The notes under the pieces are model-generated. The model was not told the origin of the DNA. It made no database searches and saw only the letters and a list, made by a program, of their open reading frames with translations. This document shows positions 55,703-63,029 of a DNA stretch of 64,000 nt, one piece after another. The DNA comes from LMUY01 sp964242215 (GTDB lineage Bacteria > Pseudomonadota > Alphaproteobacteria > Acetobacterales > Acetobacteraceae). The number at the start of each line of letters is the position of its first letter. Position 1 is the stretch's first letter. The DNA lies in the NCBI GenBank assembly GCA_964242215.1, contig CAXTCJ010000016.1, positions 1-64,000 of the forward strand, written 5' to 3'. The position numbers and the translations under genes were made by a program.

Positions 55703-56875
55703 ATGCCCATGACTCTCTCTGCCCAACACATCCTGCCCGACGACGGCACCGCTGGCGCGCTTGCCGGGCGCGTCTGGCGTCCCGAGTTGAACAAGCCCTC
55801 GGTCGTGGCGATCCGGCCGGAGGGGGTGATAGACCTCTCGCGCAGCTTCCCCACCATGGCCGACCTCACCGAGACGCCCGACCCGGCCGCTGCCCTGCGC
55901 GCGGCGAGCGGCGAGACGCTCGGCCCCCTCGACCCGATCCTTGCCAACACCCTGCCCGGAAGCCGCGACGCCACTCGGCCCTGGCTGCTCGCCCCCGTCG
56001 ACCTGCACGTGCTGAAGGCGGCTGGCGTCACCTTCCCCGTATCCATGCTGGAACGCGTGATCGAGGAGCGCGCCCGTGGTGATGCCAACGCAGCCGCTAC
56101 GATCCGCGCCGAATTGGGCGAATTGGTGGGCGGCAGCCTGCAGCAGCTCAAGCCCGGTTCGGCGGAAGCGATGAAGGTCAAGGAGGCACTGGTGCGGCAG
56201 GGGCTGTGGAGCCAGTATCTCGAGGTCGGCATCGGCCCCGATGCGGAGATCTTCACCAAGGCGCCGGTGCTCGCCGCCGTCGGCACGGGCATGGATGCCG
56301 GGCTGCACCCGATCTCGTCCTGGAACAACCCGGAGCCGGAGGCGGTGCTGGTAGTCAGTTCCACCGGCGCCATCGTGGGGGCCACGCTCGGCAACGACGT
56401 GAATTTACGCGACGTGGAGGGGCGCTCGGCGCTGCTGCTGAGCAAGGCCAAGGACAACAACGCCTCGTGCGCGCTCGGGCCGTTCCTCCGCTTCTTCGAC
56501 GCCGGGTTCACGCTGGACGATGTGCGCGCGATGGAGGTGTCGTTGCTGGTGGAGGGCCCAGACGGGTTTGAGATGCGCGGCGCGTCCTCCCTGCGTCTGA
56601 TCAGCCGCGACCCGGCGGATCTCGCGGCGCAGATGCTCAACGCCAACCACCAGTACCCGGACGGCGCGGTGCTGTTCCTCGGCACCGTGTTCGCTCCGAT
56701 CCAGGACCGGCACGGCGCCGGCAAGGGTTTCACGCACGAGATCGGCGATGTCGTCACCGTCGGCACGCCGTTGCTCGGCCGGTTGATCAACACGATGCGC
56801 CATAGTGCCGACTGCGAGCCGTGGCGCTTCGGCGTGCGCGCGCTGATGCAGAGCGTCGCCCGGCACGCAGGCTAA
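55703..56875 (+). CDS. xylX: 2-keto-3-deoxy-pentonate dehydratase, XylX type (FAH superfamily)
   Basis: The 390-residue protein matches Caulobacter XylX through its length: LLAPVDLHVLKAAGVTFPVS, LERVIEERARGDANAA, GLWSQYLEVGIGPDAEIFTK, WNNPEPEAVLVV, GNDVNLRDVEGRSALLLSKA, KDNNASCALGPF, SLISRDP-like LRLISRDPADLAAQ, HQYPDG and FAPIQDRHGAGKGFTHEIGD. The fumarylacetoacetase-type metal-binding glutamates are in PEPEAV. XylX removes water from 2-keto-3-deoxy-xylonate to give 2-oxoglutarate semialdehyde in the oxidative (Weimberg) route. The xylulokinase gene follows 5 nt later. Confidence 0.92.
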   Translation: MPMTLSAQHILPDDGTAGALAGRVWRPELNKPSVVAIRPEGVIDLSRSFPTMADLTETPDPAAALRAASGETLGPLDPILANTLPGSRDATRPWLLAPVDLHVLKAAGVTFPVSMLERVIEERARGDANAAATIRAELGELVGGSLQQLKPGSAEAMKVKEALVRQGLWSQYLEVGIGPDAEIFTKAPVLAAVGTGMDAGLHPISSWNNPEPEAVLVVSSTGAIVGATLGNDVNLRDVEGRSALLLSKAKDNNASCALGPFLRFFDAGFTLDDVRAMEVSLLVEGPDGFEMRGASSLRLISRDPADLAAQMLNANHQYPDGAVLFLGTVFAPIQDRHGAGKGFTHEIGDVVTVGTPLLGRLINTMRHSADCEPWRFGVRALMQSVARHAG

Positions 56876-56880
56876 GTAGG

Positions 56881-58326
56881 ATGTTCCTCGGCCTGGATTT
56901 CGGCACCTCCGCCGTCAAGGCGCTGCTGGTCGATGGCAACCAGCACACCATCGGCAGCGCGAGCGTATCACTGACCGTGAGTCGCCCCGCCCCCGGCCAC
57001 AGCGAACAGGCGCCCGAAGCCTGGTGGGAGGCGATGTGCGGCGCCATCACCCTGCTGCAGCGCGATCACCCGGCGGAGTTGGCGGCGGTGCGCGGCATCG
57101 GCCTGTCCGGCCAGATGCACGGCGCGGTGCTGCTGGACGCGGCCGGCGCGGTGCTGCGGCCGGCCATCCTTTGGAACGACGTCCGATCCGAAGCGGAATG
57201 CGCGGAGCTGGAGGCAGCAATGCCGACCCTGCGCACCGTCGCCGGCAACATCGCCTTCCCGGGCTTTACCGCACCGAAGCTGCTGTGGGTGCGAAAGCAC
57301 GAACCAGAGATTTTCGCCAAGGTTCACACCGTACTGCTGCCGAAGGCCTGGATCCGCTACCGGATGACCGGCGAGCTGATAGAGGAAATGTCCGACGCGT
57401 CCGGCACGCTGTGGCTCGATGTGGGCGCGCGGGACTGGTCGGATGCGGCGTTGGACGCCACCGGGCTCACCAGGCGCGCCATGCCGCGCCTGGTGGAGGG
57501 CAGCGACCCCGCCGGCACGCTGCACCCGGCGCTGGCGGCACGCTGGGGCATGACGGGCCGTCCAGTGCTGGCTGGCGGCGCCGGGGACAACGCGGCCGGT
57601 GCCGTTGGCTTGGGTGCGATCCGGGCCGGCGACGCCTTCATCTCGCTCGGCACCTCGGGCGTGCTGTTTGCGACGACGGACCGCTTCCGTCCCTTCCCCG
57701 GCGCCGCCGTGCACGCCTTCTGCCACGCCGTACCGGGCACCTGGCACCAGATGGGCGTCACGCTGTCCGCCGCGGCGTCACTCGCGTGGTGGGCGGGCAT
57801 CACCGGGTCGAGCGAGACTGCGTTGCTGGCCGAACTCGGCATGCCACGGGCGCCGAGCCCCGCCACCTTCCTGCCCTATCTCGGCGGCGAGCGGACGCCG
57901 CACAACGATGGCAGCCTGCGTGCCTCGTTCAGCGGGCTGTCGCACGACACCGGCCGGGCCGCGCTGACGCAAGCGGTGCTGGAAGGCGTGGCGTTCTCGC
58001 TACGGGACTGCCTGGATGCGTTGGCCGAATCTGGCACCGTCATCACGGCGGCCGACGTGATCGGCGGCGGCTCGCGGTCCGAAACGTGGGTCGCGATCCT
58101 GGCCTCCGTGCTCGGCATCCCGTTGCACCGGCTCGTGGGTGGCGAGCAGGGCGGCGCTTTCGGGGCGGCCCGGCTGGCCCGGCTCGCCGTGACGGGCGAG
58201 GCGCCGGAGGTTGTCTGCACCCCGCCGGCGCGGGAGGCGGCCGTGCAGCCCGACCCGGCGCTGGCCGAAGCCTACGCGGCACGATTGCCCGAGTATCGGC
58301 GGTTGGCAGCTGCGCTGAGGGGATGA
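56881..58326 (+). CDS. xylB: Xylulokinase
   Basis: The 481-residue FGGY kinase starts MFLGLDFGTSAVKALLVDGN and has GIGLSGQMHGAVLLD, RPAILWNDVRSEAECAEL, GNIAFPGFTAPKLLWVRKHE, VLLPKAWIRYRMTGE, the catalytic AGGAGDNAAGAVGLGAI and ISLGTSGVLFAT. The C-terminal half has GERTPHNDGSLRASFSGLSH and IGGGSRSETWVAILASVL. It phosphorylates D-xylulose for the pentose phosphate pathway. Its position behind xylX joins kinase and oxidative pentose routes in one unit. A frame to 56821 is a shadow of xylX. Confidence 0.93.
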   Translation: MFLGLDFGTSAVKALLVDGNQHTIGSASVSLTVSRPAPGHSEQAPEAWWEAMCGAITLLQRDHPAELAAVRGIGLSGQMHGAVLLDAAGAVLRPAILWNDVRSEAECAELEAAMPTLRTVAGNIAFPGFTAPKLLWVRKHEPEIFAKVHTVLLPKAWIRYRMTGELIEEMSDASGTLWLDVGARDWSDAALDATGLTRRAMPRLVEGSDPAGTLHPALAARWGMTGRPVLAGGAGDNAAGAVGLGAIRAGDAFISLGTSGVLFATTDRFRPFPGAAVHAFCHAVPGTWHQMGVTLSAAASLAWWAGITGSSETALLAELGMPRAPSPATFLPYLGGERTPHNDGSLRASFSGLSHDTGRAALTQAVLEGVAFSLRDCLDALAESGTVITAADVIGGGSRSETWVAILASVLGIPLHRLVGGEQGGAFGAARLARLAVTGEAPEVVCTPPAREAAVQPDPALAEAYAARLPEYRRLAAALRG

Positions 58327-58399
58327 ATTCCGCTCGCAGGATCGGACTGCTACGATCACCCCGCGCGGCTCGTGTCGGCCGTGACGAAGGGATCGTTTG

Positions 58400-58555
58400 A
58401 TGGTGCGTTACGCCGTGCTCGCGCTCGTTTTGACCCTGTCCGCCTGCGGAAGCGGCTTCGGGACTCCTGCAACCACGCGTCCAAGCAGCGACCGCCGGCC
58501 CGAGACGATGCCGTCGAACTCCGAGCCCGCCGAGTTCCACGGCATGCCCCCGTAG
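58400..58555 (+). CDS. Small lipoprotein (51 residues)
   Basis: The short frame reads MVRYAVLALVLTLSA followed by Cys-Gly-Ser, a lipoprotein signal with lipobox LSAC, then a hydrophilic tail rich in Ser, Pro, Thr and Glu that ends HGMPP. An AAGGGA site lies 9 nt before the ATG. It sits between xylB and a convergent receptor gene, whose stop is only 7 nt beyond. Such tiny lipoproteins are often missed; the role is unknown. Confidence 0.65.
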   Translation: MVRYAVLALVLTLSACGSGFGTPATTRPSSDRRPETMPSNSEPAEFHGMPP

Positions 58556-58562
58556 GACGCTC

Positions 58563-59702
58563 CTACTCCGGTTCGACCGTCCCGATCACAGCGACCTTGC
58601 CACCCCGTACGCCCAGAAGCTGCATCGGCGTATGCGGGTGGTTGTGGTCGTCCATCTTGTAGGTACCGCCCAGCAGCGACGGCATCGACGACGTCACGAG
58701 CGCCGCCTGGATGTCGGCCGGCTTGTCGGAGCCGGCCCGGCGAATAGCGTCCACCACCAGCAGCGTCGCCTCGTAGGCGAAGAACGACCGCTGCGTCGGC
58801 ATGATGCCATACCGCTCGCGATACGCCGTGACGAAGCCTTTCACGCCCGGCGTTTCGTCCATCGGGGTGAACACAACGATGCTCGTCACACCGTCCAGCC
58901 CGCCCTTCGCGACGAAGTCCGGCGTAACCGCGGCAATCGCGGCGGGCAGGTCGATGCGGCCGTCGACGGGCGTGGCTCCTCCCGCCTGCTCGTAGGCGCG
59001 GAAGAATGCGGCGGTCGACGGCCCGAGCACTGGGACGAGATGGTCCGCACCCTGCCCCGTCAGCGTGGCCAACATGGGCGCGAGATCGGTTGTGCCCTTG
59101 GGGATGACCTCGTTCGCGACCGTGGCCAGCCCGGCCTCCTGCGCGGCCTTGGCGAACATGGTGGCGTTGACCCGGTTCAGCGGCGCATCGTCGGCTACGA
59201 TGGCGAGCTTCTTGGCGCCCTTGCCCTTCATCCAACCGACCATGCCGCGCGCGATATCCAGGTTCGACGGGATCGTCTTGAAAAGATAAGGGTTGCCCCC
59301 GACCCCGGATGCATCCACGAAATCCTGGCCGCCGGAGATGTCGACCACCAGCGGGATTTTTGCCGCCTGCGCGATCGGGATGATCGCATGGGTGACCGGC
59401 GTCGCGATCGCGCCCAGTAGCACCGGCACGTGCACCTCGTCGATCAACCTGTGGACGGCCGCCTCGCCAACGGCCGGCTTTGCCGAATTGTCGCCGTAGA
59501 AGGCTTCGACCGGCCGGCCGAGTACCCCGCCGGCCTGGTTCACCCCCGACAGCGCGAGTTCGACACCGTACTGCTCGCTTTGACCCTTATCGGCCGTGGG
59601 ACCGCTGAGGATGGTGGTGACCCCGATACGGACCGGATCGGCGGCGAGCGCCGGGCCTGCGCCCAGCAGCGACGCGGCGAAAATAGCAGGAACGAGCTTC
59701 AT
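58563..59702 (-). CDS. Branched-chain-type ABC transporter substrate-binding protein (orphan)
   Basis: The 379-residue receptor begins MKLVPAIFAASLLGAGPALA, a clear signal peptide. The type I binding fold follows with VRIGVTTILSGPTADKGQSE, GVELALSGVNQAGGVLGRPV, LLGAIATPVTHAIIPIAQAA, YLFKTIPSNLDIARGMVGWM and AYRERYGIMPTQRSFFAYEA. No permease or ATPase gene is nearby, so it may use LivHMGF from 42958-46260 or other distant components. GGGAGAA precedes the ATG at 59702; a longer frame lacks a signal. It is transcribed alone. Confidence 0.92.
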   Translation of the reverse strand: MKLVPAIFAASLLGAGPALAADPVRIGVTTILSGPTADKGQSEQYGVELALSGVNQAGGVLGRPVEAFYGDNSAKPAVGEAAVHRLIDEVHVPVLLGAIATPVTHAIIPIAQAAKIPLVVDISGGQDFVDASGVGGNPYLFKTIPSNLDIARGMVGWMKGKGAKKLAIVADDAPLNRVNATMFAKAAQEAGLATVANEVIPKGTTDLAPMLATLTGQGADHLVPVLGPSTAAFFRAYEQAGGATPVDGRIDLPAAIAAVTPDFVAKGGLDGVTSIVVFTPMDETPGVKGFVTAYRERYGIMPTQRSFFAYEATLLVVDAIRRAGSDKPADIQAALVTSSMPSLLGGTYKMDDHNHPHTPMQLLGVRGGKVAVIGTVEPE

Positions 59703-59836
59703 GGGCGTTCTCCCGTCGGACACCGAGCGGCCGCTAGCGATGGGGCTGCAGGTGGCGGAGAGCCTAGCTGCCGCCGGCCATTCACGCCAGCCAGCGCGAT
59801 ATGATGCGATCGGCCGCGACTGTCCGGTCGACATGG

Positions 59837-59866
59837 AAAACGGGCGGTAGATCGCTCTACCGCCCG
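59837..59866 (-). terminator. Intrinsic terminator of the porin gene
   Basis: CGGGCGGTAG (59841-59850) and CTACCGCCCG (59857-59866) form a perfect 10-bp stem with a 6-nt loop. On the minus strand the stem is followed directly by TTTT. It lies 42 nt after the porin stop codon, the right place and strand to end the porin transcript. Confidence 0.85.
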
Positions 59867-59907
59867 CTCCATTTGCAGGCCGGCCAATCAAAGCCGGGTC
59901 GAGACGC

Positions 59908-61446
59908 TTACCAGGCGAAGGACGTGCCGAAAGCGAGCACCGACTGGTCTAGCTTGTTGTGCTGGTCGGTCGTCGAACCCGAGCCCACGTTCGCAGCACC
60001 CGTGACGAAGTTGAAGCCGCGCTGATGCGCCTCCATCCAGATGCCCGACAGATACAGCGCCACGCCCGGTGCCAGCGAGTAGGTCGCACCGACCGCGGCA
60101 CCGGTGTCACGGCGTTGCCCGCCCGTGACCGCCCCGGTCAACGGTACGCCATACGTGGACTGGTTCGTGGCCGCCTGCTGGTTACCCTGATACCAGCTCT
60201 CGCTGAACGATCCGCCGACGATGAGCGCGCCGAGCGTGTAGCTGATGGCGGCGTTGTAAGCGTTGGCGTCGGGCTGGCCATGGGTGACCAGGCCGCCGAA
60301 GCCGCCGCCGCCCGGCACGTTGTAGCGGCCGCGCTGGTAGTTGCCGCTGACCGTCAGCCCGCCATACGTGACCCCGAGGCCGAAGTCATAGACGCTCAGG
60401 TCCTCCATCTTGGAATGCTGCGGGTCGGTCGTGGACCCGACGACGCCGCTGTCGTGCACCCGGCCCGAACCATCGTACGACGCGGTGCCCACGACTCCGA
60501 ACGAGCCGAACGTGCCGCGGTAGCGGGCCAGGCCTTCGTACGTGTCCTTGCGGCGGGCAACGTCACCGGTGCTGGTGGAGTTCAAAGCGTCGCAGCCGGG
60601 CGCCGCCGCGTTCGCGGCCGCCGTTGTGATCAGCGTGTTACCGGAGGCCGGGTTACCGGTACCACCGCAGCCAGAGTTGTCTTCACCGGAAGCAGCCGTG
60701 CTGGGTTCGTAGGAGACGCCGAAATCCACGCCGTAGAACTGCGGCGACAGATAGACGGCCTTTTCCGTCGAGTAGAGGTTGCCGACGTCGGCGAACGGAT
60801 AGACGTAAGCGCCGCCATTGGCGAGGAAGCCCGGCAGGTCGCCGTTCAGGCCGCCGTCGTCGAAGTTTTCACCGGTGCCCGTCAGGAACAGGCTGGACGG
60901 CTGGTCGGACGAACCGAAGCGGACGCTACCCAAGTGGTCGCTACCGATGTAGCCCCACTCACGGCGGATATACAGCGCGCCACGGTCGCGGTCCGTGCTT
61001 GACACCGATCCATTCGTGCCGCCGCCGGCGCCGAATGCGTTATCCTGCCGGATCTCGAGCGAGGCGCCGTATTTCAGGCCGTTCGCGGCAACGCCGTCGA
61101 AGCCCGGGTAGATCCGGGCGTAGCCTTCGAACCCGTAGTTGGACAGCCGGTTGCTGCCCTGCTGGTTCGCACCACCCGCGGCGGCCGTCGCGCCGACGGC
61201 CGCACCGGTCGAGCTCGTGGTGCCATTCGCGCCGGTCACGCCGTAGTTCGTGGTCCGCAGCGCGCCCTGGTTCGCGACATAAGCGTATTCCCGGAAGCGG
61301 CCGTTGAGACGGACCGTTACTGTTCCCGGGGTGGGGTAAGCCTGGCCGTCGGTCGAGTTATCCGTCACCACTTGGGCGTCGGCATAGGCCGCTGCACCCA
61401 TTGAGGCGCCGAGCGCGGCCACAGTGGCCAGCAAGAGCTTGCGCAT
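59908..61446 (-). CDS. Outer-membrane porin
   Basis: The 512-residue protein starts MRKLLLATVAALGASMGAAA, a signal peptide ending in YA-DA. The mature chain opens with TVTVRLNGRFREYAYVANQG, then many short beta strands with glycine- and asparagine-rich loops, and ends in ALGTSFAW-like KLDQSVLAFGTSFAW with a terminal aromatic residue for barrel assembly. It fits the general porins of Acetobacteraceae. Segments with two cysteines (SGCGGTGNP and APGCDALNST) suggest a disulfide-bonded loop. A strong terminator follows, and an AT-rich region precedes the gene, consistent with high, separately controlled expression. Confidence 0.9.
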   Translation of the reverse strand: MRKLLLATVAALGASMGAAAYADAQVVTDNSTDGQAYPTPGTVTVRLNGRFREYAYVANQGALRTTNYGVTGANGTTSSTGAAVGATAAAGGANQQGSNRLSNYGFEGYARIYPGFDGVAANGLKYGASLEIRQDNAFGAGGGTNGSVSSTDRDRGALYIRREWGYIGSDHLGSVRFGSSDQPSSLFLTGTGENFDDGGLNGDLPGFLANGGAYVYPFADVGNLYSTEKAVYLSPQFYGVDFGVSYEPSTAASGEDNSGCGGTGNPASGNTLITTAAANAAAPGCDALNSTSTGDVARRKDTYEGLARYRGTFGSFGVVGTASYDGSGRVHDSGVVGSTTDPQHSKMEDLSVYDFGLGVTYGGLTVSGNYQRGRYNVPGGGGFGGLVTHGQPDANAYNAAISYTLGALIVGGSFSESWYQGNQQAATNQSTYGVPLTGAVTGGQRRDTGAAVGATYSLAPGVALYLSGIWMEAHQRGFNFVTGAANVGSGSTTDQHNKLDQSVLAFGTSFAW

Positions 61447-61868
61447 TCAATCCTCCTGAGATCACCGGACAATCCGGCATAGAGTCCGAGCCCCGCCCCG
61501 TTGGTGAACCAAAGCCCGAGACTGTCAGACCTGGCCAGACTATTGCCGGCCTGTTCACGTTTGCGCAATTGGTCGTGAGCACCACTGAACAGTAGAAACG
61601 GCACATTGTGATTTTAGTACCACCTCAATGAGTAATAATTTCGAGTCATCACACAATACTGTTCATTCTTAATTTGCATAAATGTTATGTGTCTTAAGTT
61701 TTGGTAATGCTATATTTGTCTTGGAGGTGGTTTTGACCGCTAGTTTGTTGAACCATTTTCTGAAATGTAATACATTCTGTGACCGTTATTACCAAAAATC
61801 TGTTGTTCTAGACTTATAGCCGTAGTATCGGTCGGTTAGAGCGTTTCCCGTCTTTTGGAGACTCAGCC
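61447..61868. other. AT-rich intergenic region between porin and LysR genes
   Basis: This 422-nt stretch is the divergent control region of the porin (minus) and the LysR-type gene (plus). From about 61600 to 61860 it is strikingly rich in A and T, unlike the rest of the window. No reading frame, RNA gene or clear palindromic operator is visible. It may hold the porin promoter and LysR-type sites (T-N11-A), or be horizontally acquired DNA together with the regulator gene. Confidence 0.6.
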
Positions 61869-62822
61869 GTGGATCTCGTCAGTAATATTGATCTCAAGCA
61901 ACTCAACATGTTTATGGAATTAGTTCGGAACGGCAACTTTGGAACAGCAGCGGCCCGCTTGGGCATCGGACAACCGAACCTAAGTCGCAAAATAAAACAG
62001 TTGGAAAACGAGTTAGGAGGAGCGCTCGTTACAAGACATTCCAAGGGAGCAGTTTTAACAAAAAAAGGTGCAGCACTTTACGGTATTACAGGTGATTACC
62101 TGAGATCGCTCAGTGACCTGACTATATCCGACACCATAGCCACTCAGAGCAATCAGGTGGTCCTGGGTGTACCATGGACGTCCTCCTCTACGCTGATTCC
62201 GTTAATCTTTTCAGTAGTCAAGGACATCTATCCCGACCTGAACATCAGTTTTTTCGAGGGTTCCAGCGTAGAACTGGAGCAAGCAGTCGAGAGCGGCCAC
62301 GTCGCCGCTGCATTGCTGTACGATCCGCCAAAGACAGAAGGCACCACCAGCACCCCGATCATTGAGGAGGAGATGCTCGTTATTGCCCCTCCCGCGTGGG
62401 ACTGGTCAGAGACGACGGCACTGACTCTAAGGGATCTGACATCACTCCCCCTAGTGCTTCTCGGGCCGGATCACGCAGATCGGCGAAAGCTCGCGGAAGC
62501 TGAGAAACATCAGGGTATTCGGCTTGAGGCCGTGCTCGAGGTGAATAGCCCGTCGACACTTAAAGCCCTGGTCAACCGCGGCACGGGTTTCTCGGTGATG
62601 AGCGCGCTGAGCATAGACCGTGAGCTGGCGATTGGATCCCTACAAGCCCGACCTTTTGGACTGCCCACGCAGAAAACTAGACTTCACATCACCAGACGCT
62701 CTGGCGAGTTATCGACGACTTTGACGTCCATCATCGAGAGCGTCTCAGACACGGTCTCCAACTGCACCAAAAGCAATCCGAGGGTCAAAACGGTTGTGAA
62801 ACGCGGGTTCGGTTTGGGATAA
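61869..62822 (+). CDS. LysR-family transcriptional regulator
   Basis: The 317-residue protein has the LysR N-terminal helix-turn-helix: LKQLNMFMELVRNGNFGTAA, ARLGIGQPNLSRKIKQLENE and LVTRHSKGAVLTKKGAAL. A two-lobed ligand-binding domain begins at about residue 95 (VVLGVPWTSSSTLIPLIFSV, LEQAVESGHVAAALLYDPPK, LVNRGTGFSVMSALSI). The start is GTG at 61869 with GGAG 8 nt upstream. Its first 200 codons use many A/T-ending codons (AAA, AAT, TTA, ATA), unlike its neighbours, so it may be acquired. The divergent porin gene is the closest target; the effector is unknown. Confidence 0.9.
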   Translation: MDLVSNIDLKQLNMFMELVRNGNFGTAAARLGIGQPNLSRKIKQLENELGGALVTRHSKGAVLTKKGAALYGITGDYLRSLSDLTISDTIATQSNQVVLGVPWTSSSTLIPLIFSVVKDIYPDLNISFFEGSSVELEQAVESGHVAAALLYDPPKTEGTTSTPIIEEEMLVIAPPAWDWSETTALTLRDLTSLPLVLLGPDHADRRKLAEAEKHQGIRLEAVLEVNSPSTLKALVNRGTGFSVMSALSIDRELAIGSLQARPFGLPTQKTRLHITRRSGELSTTLTSIIESVSDTVSNCTKSNPRVKTVVKRGFGLG

Positions 62823-62864
62823 GGCGTATTCATCGCGCTGCGTCGCACGGAATGCCTTGAAGAT

Positions 62865-62896
62865 AGCGGGCCTGGCATAGATGCCAGGCACCCGCT
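62865..62896 (-). terminator. Hairpin after tRNA-Glu
   Basis: AGCGGG, CCTGGCAT, AG, ATGCCAGG, CA, CCCGCT fold into a long stem with one small bulge, 17 nt after the tRNA 3' end. On the minus strand it is followed by TATCTTC, a weak T-run. It can end tRNA transcription and perhaps also that of the convergent LysR gene. Confidence 0.7.
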
Positions 62897-62913
62897 GTCT
62901 CGCGCGACAACGC

Positions 62914-62989
62914 TGGTGCCCCGTACGGGATTCGAACCCGTGTTACAGCCTTGAAAGGGCCGTGTCCTAGGCCTCTAGACGAACGGGAC
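62914..62989 (-). tRNA. tRNA-Glu (anticodon TTC)
   Basis: The 76-nt minus-strand sequence folds as a tRNA: acceptor GTCCCGT pairs with ACGGGGC, then discriminator A and an encoded CCA. The D-arm contains TCGTCTAGAGGCCTAGGA, the anticodon loop is CTTTCAA with anticodon TTC, and the T-arm is ACGGG-TTCGAAT-CCCGT. These features match alphaproteobacterial tRNA-Glu. A hairpin follows downstream, and recJ ends 40 nt upstream on the same strand. Confidence 0.95.
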
Positions 62990-63029
62990 AGGTTCGCGGC
63001 GCCTCATGTGCCTGGGCGGGCCCGGGTGG

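Noticed and set aside
61126..61136. TTCGAACCCGT in the porin gene, identical to part of the tRNA-Glu T-arm
   Set aside because: Eleven nt only and inside conserved porin coding sequence; it is not the 3' end of the tRNA and so is not a convincing att site.
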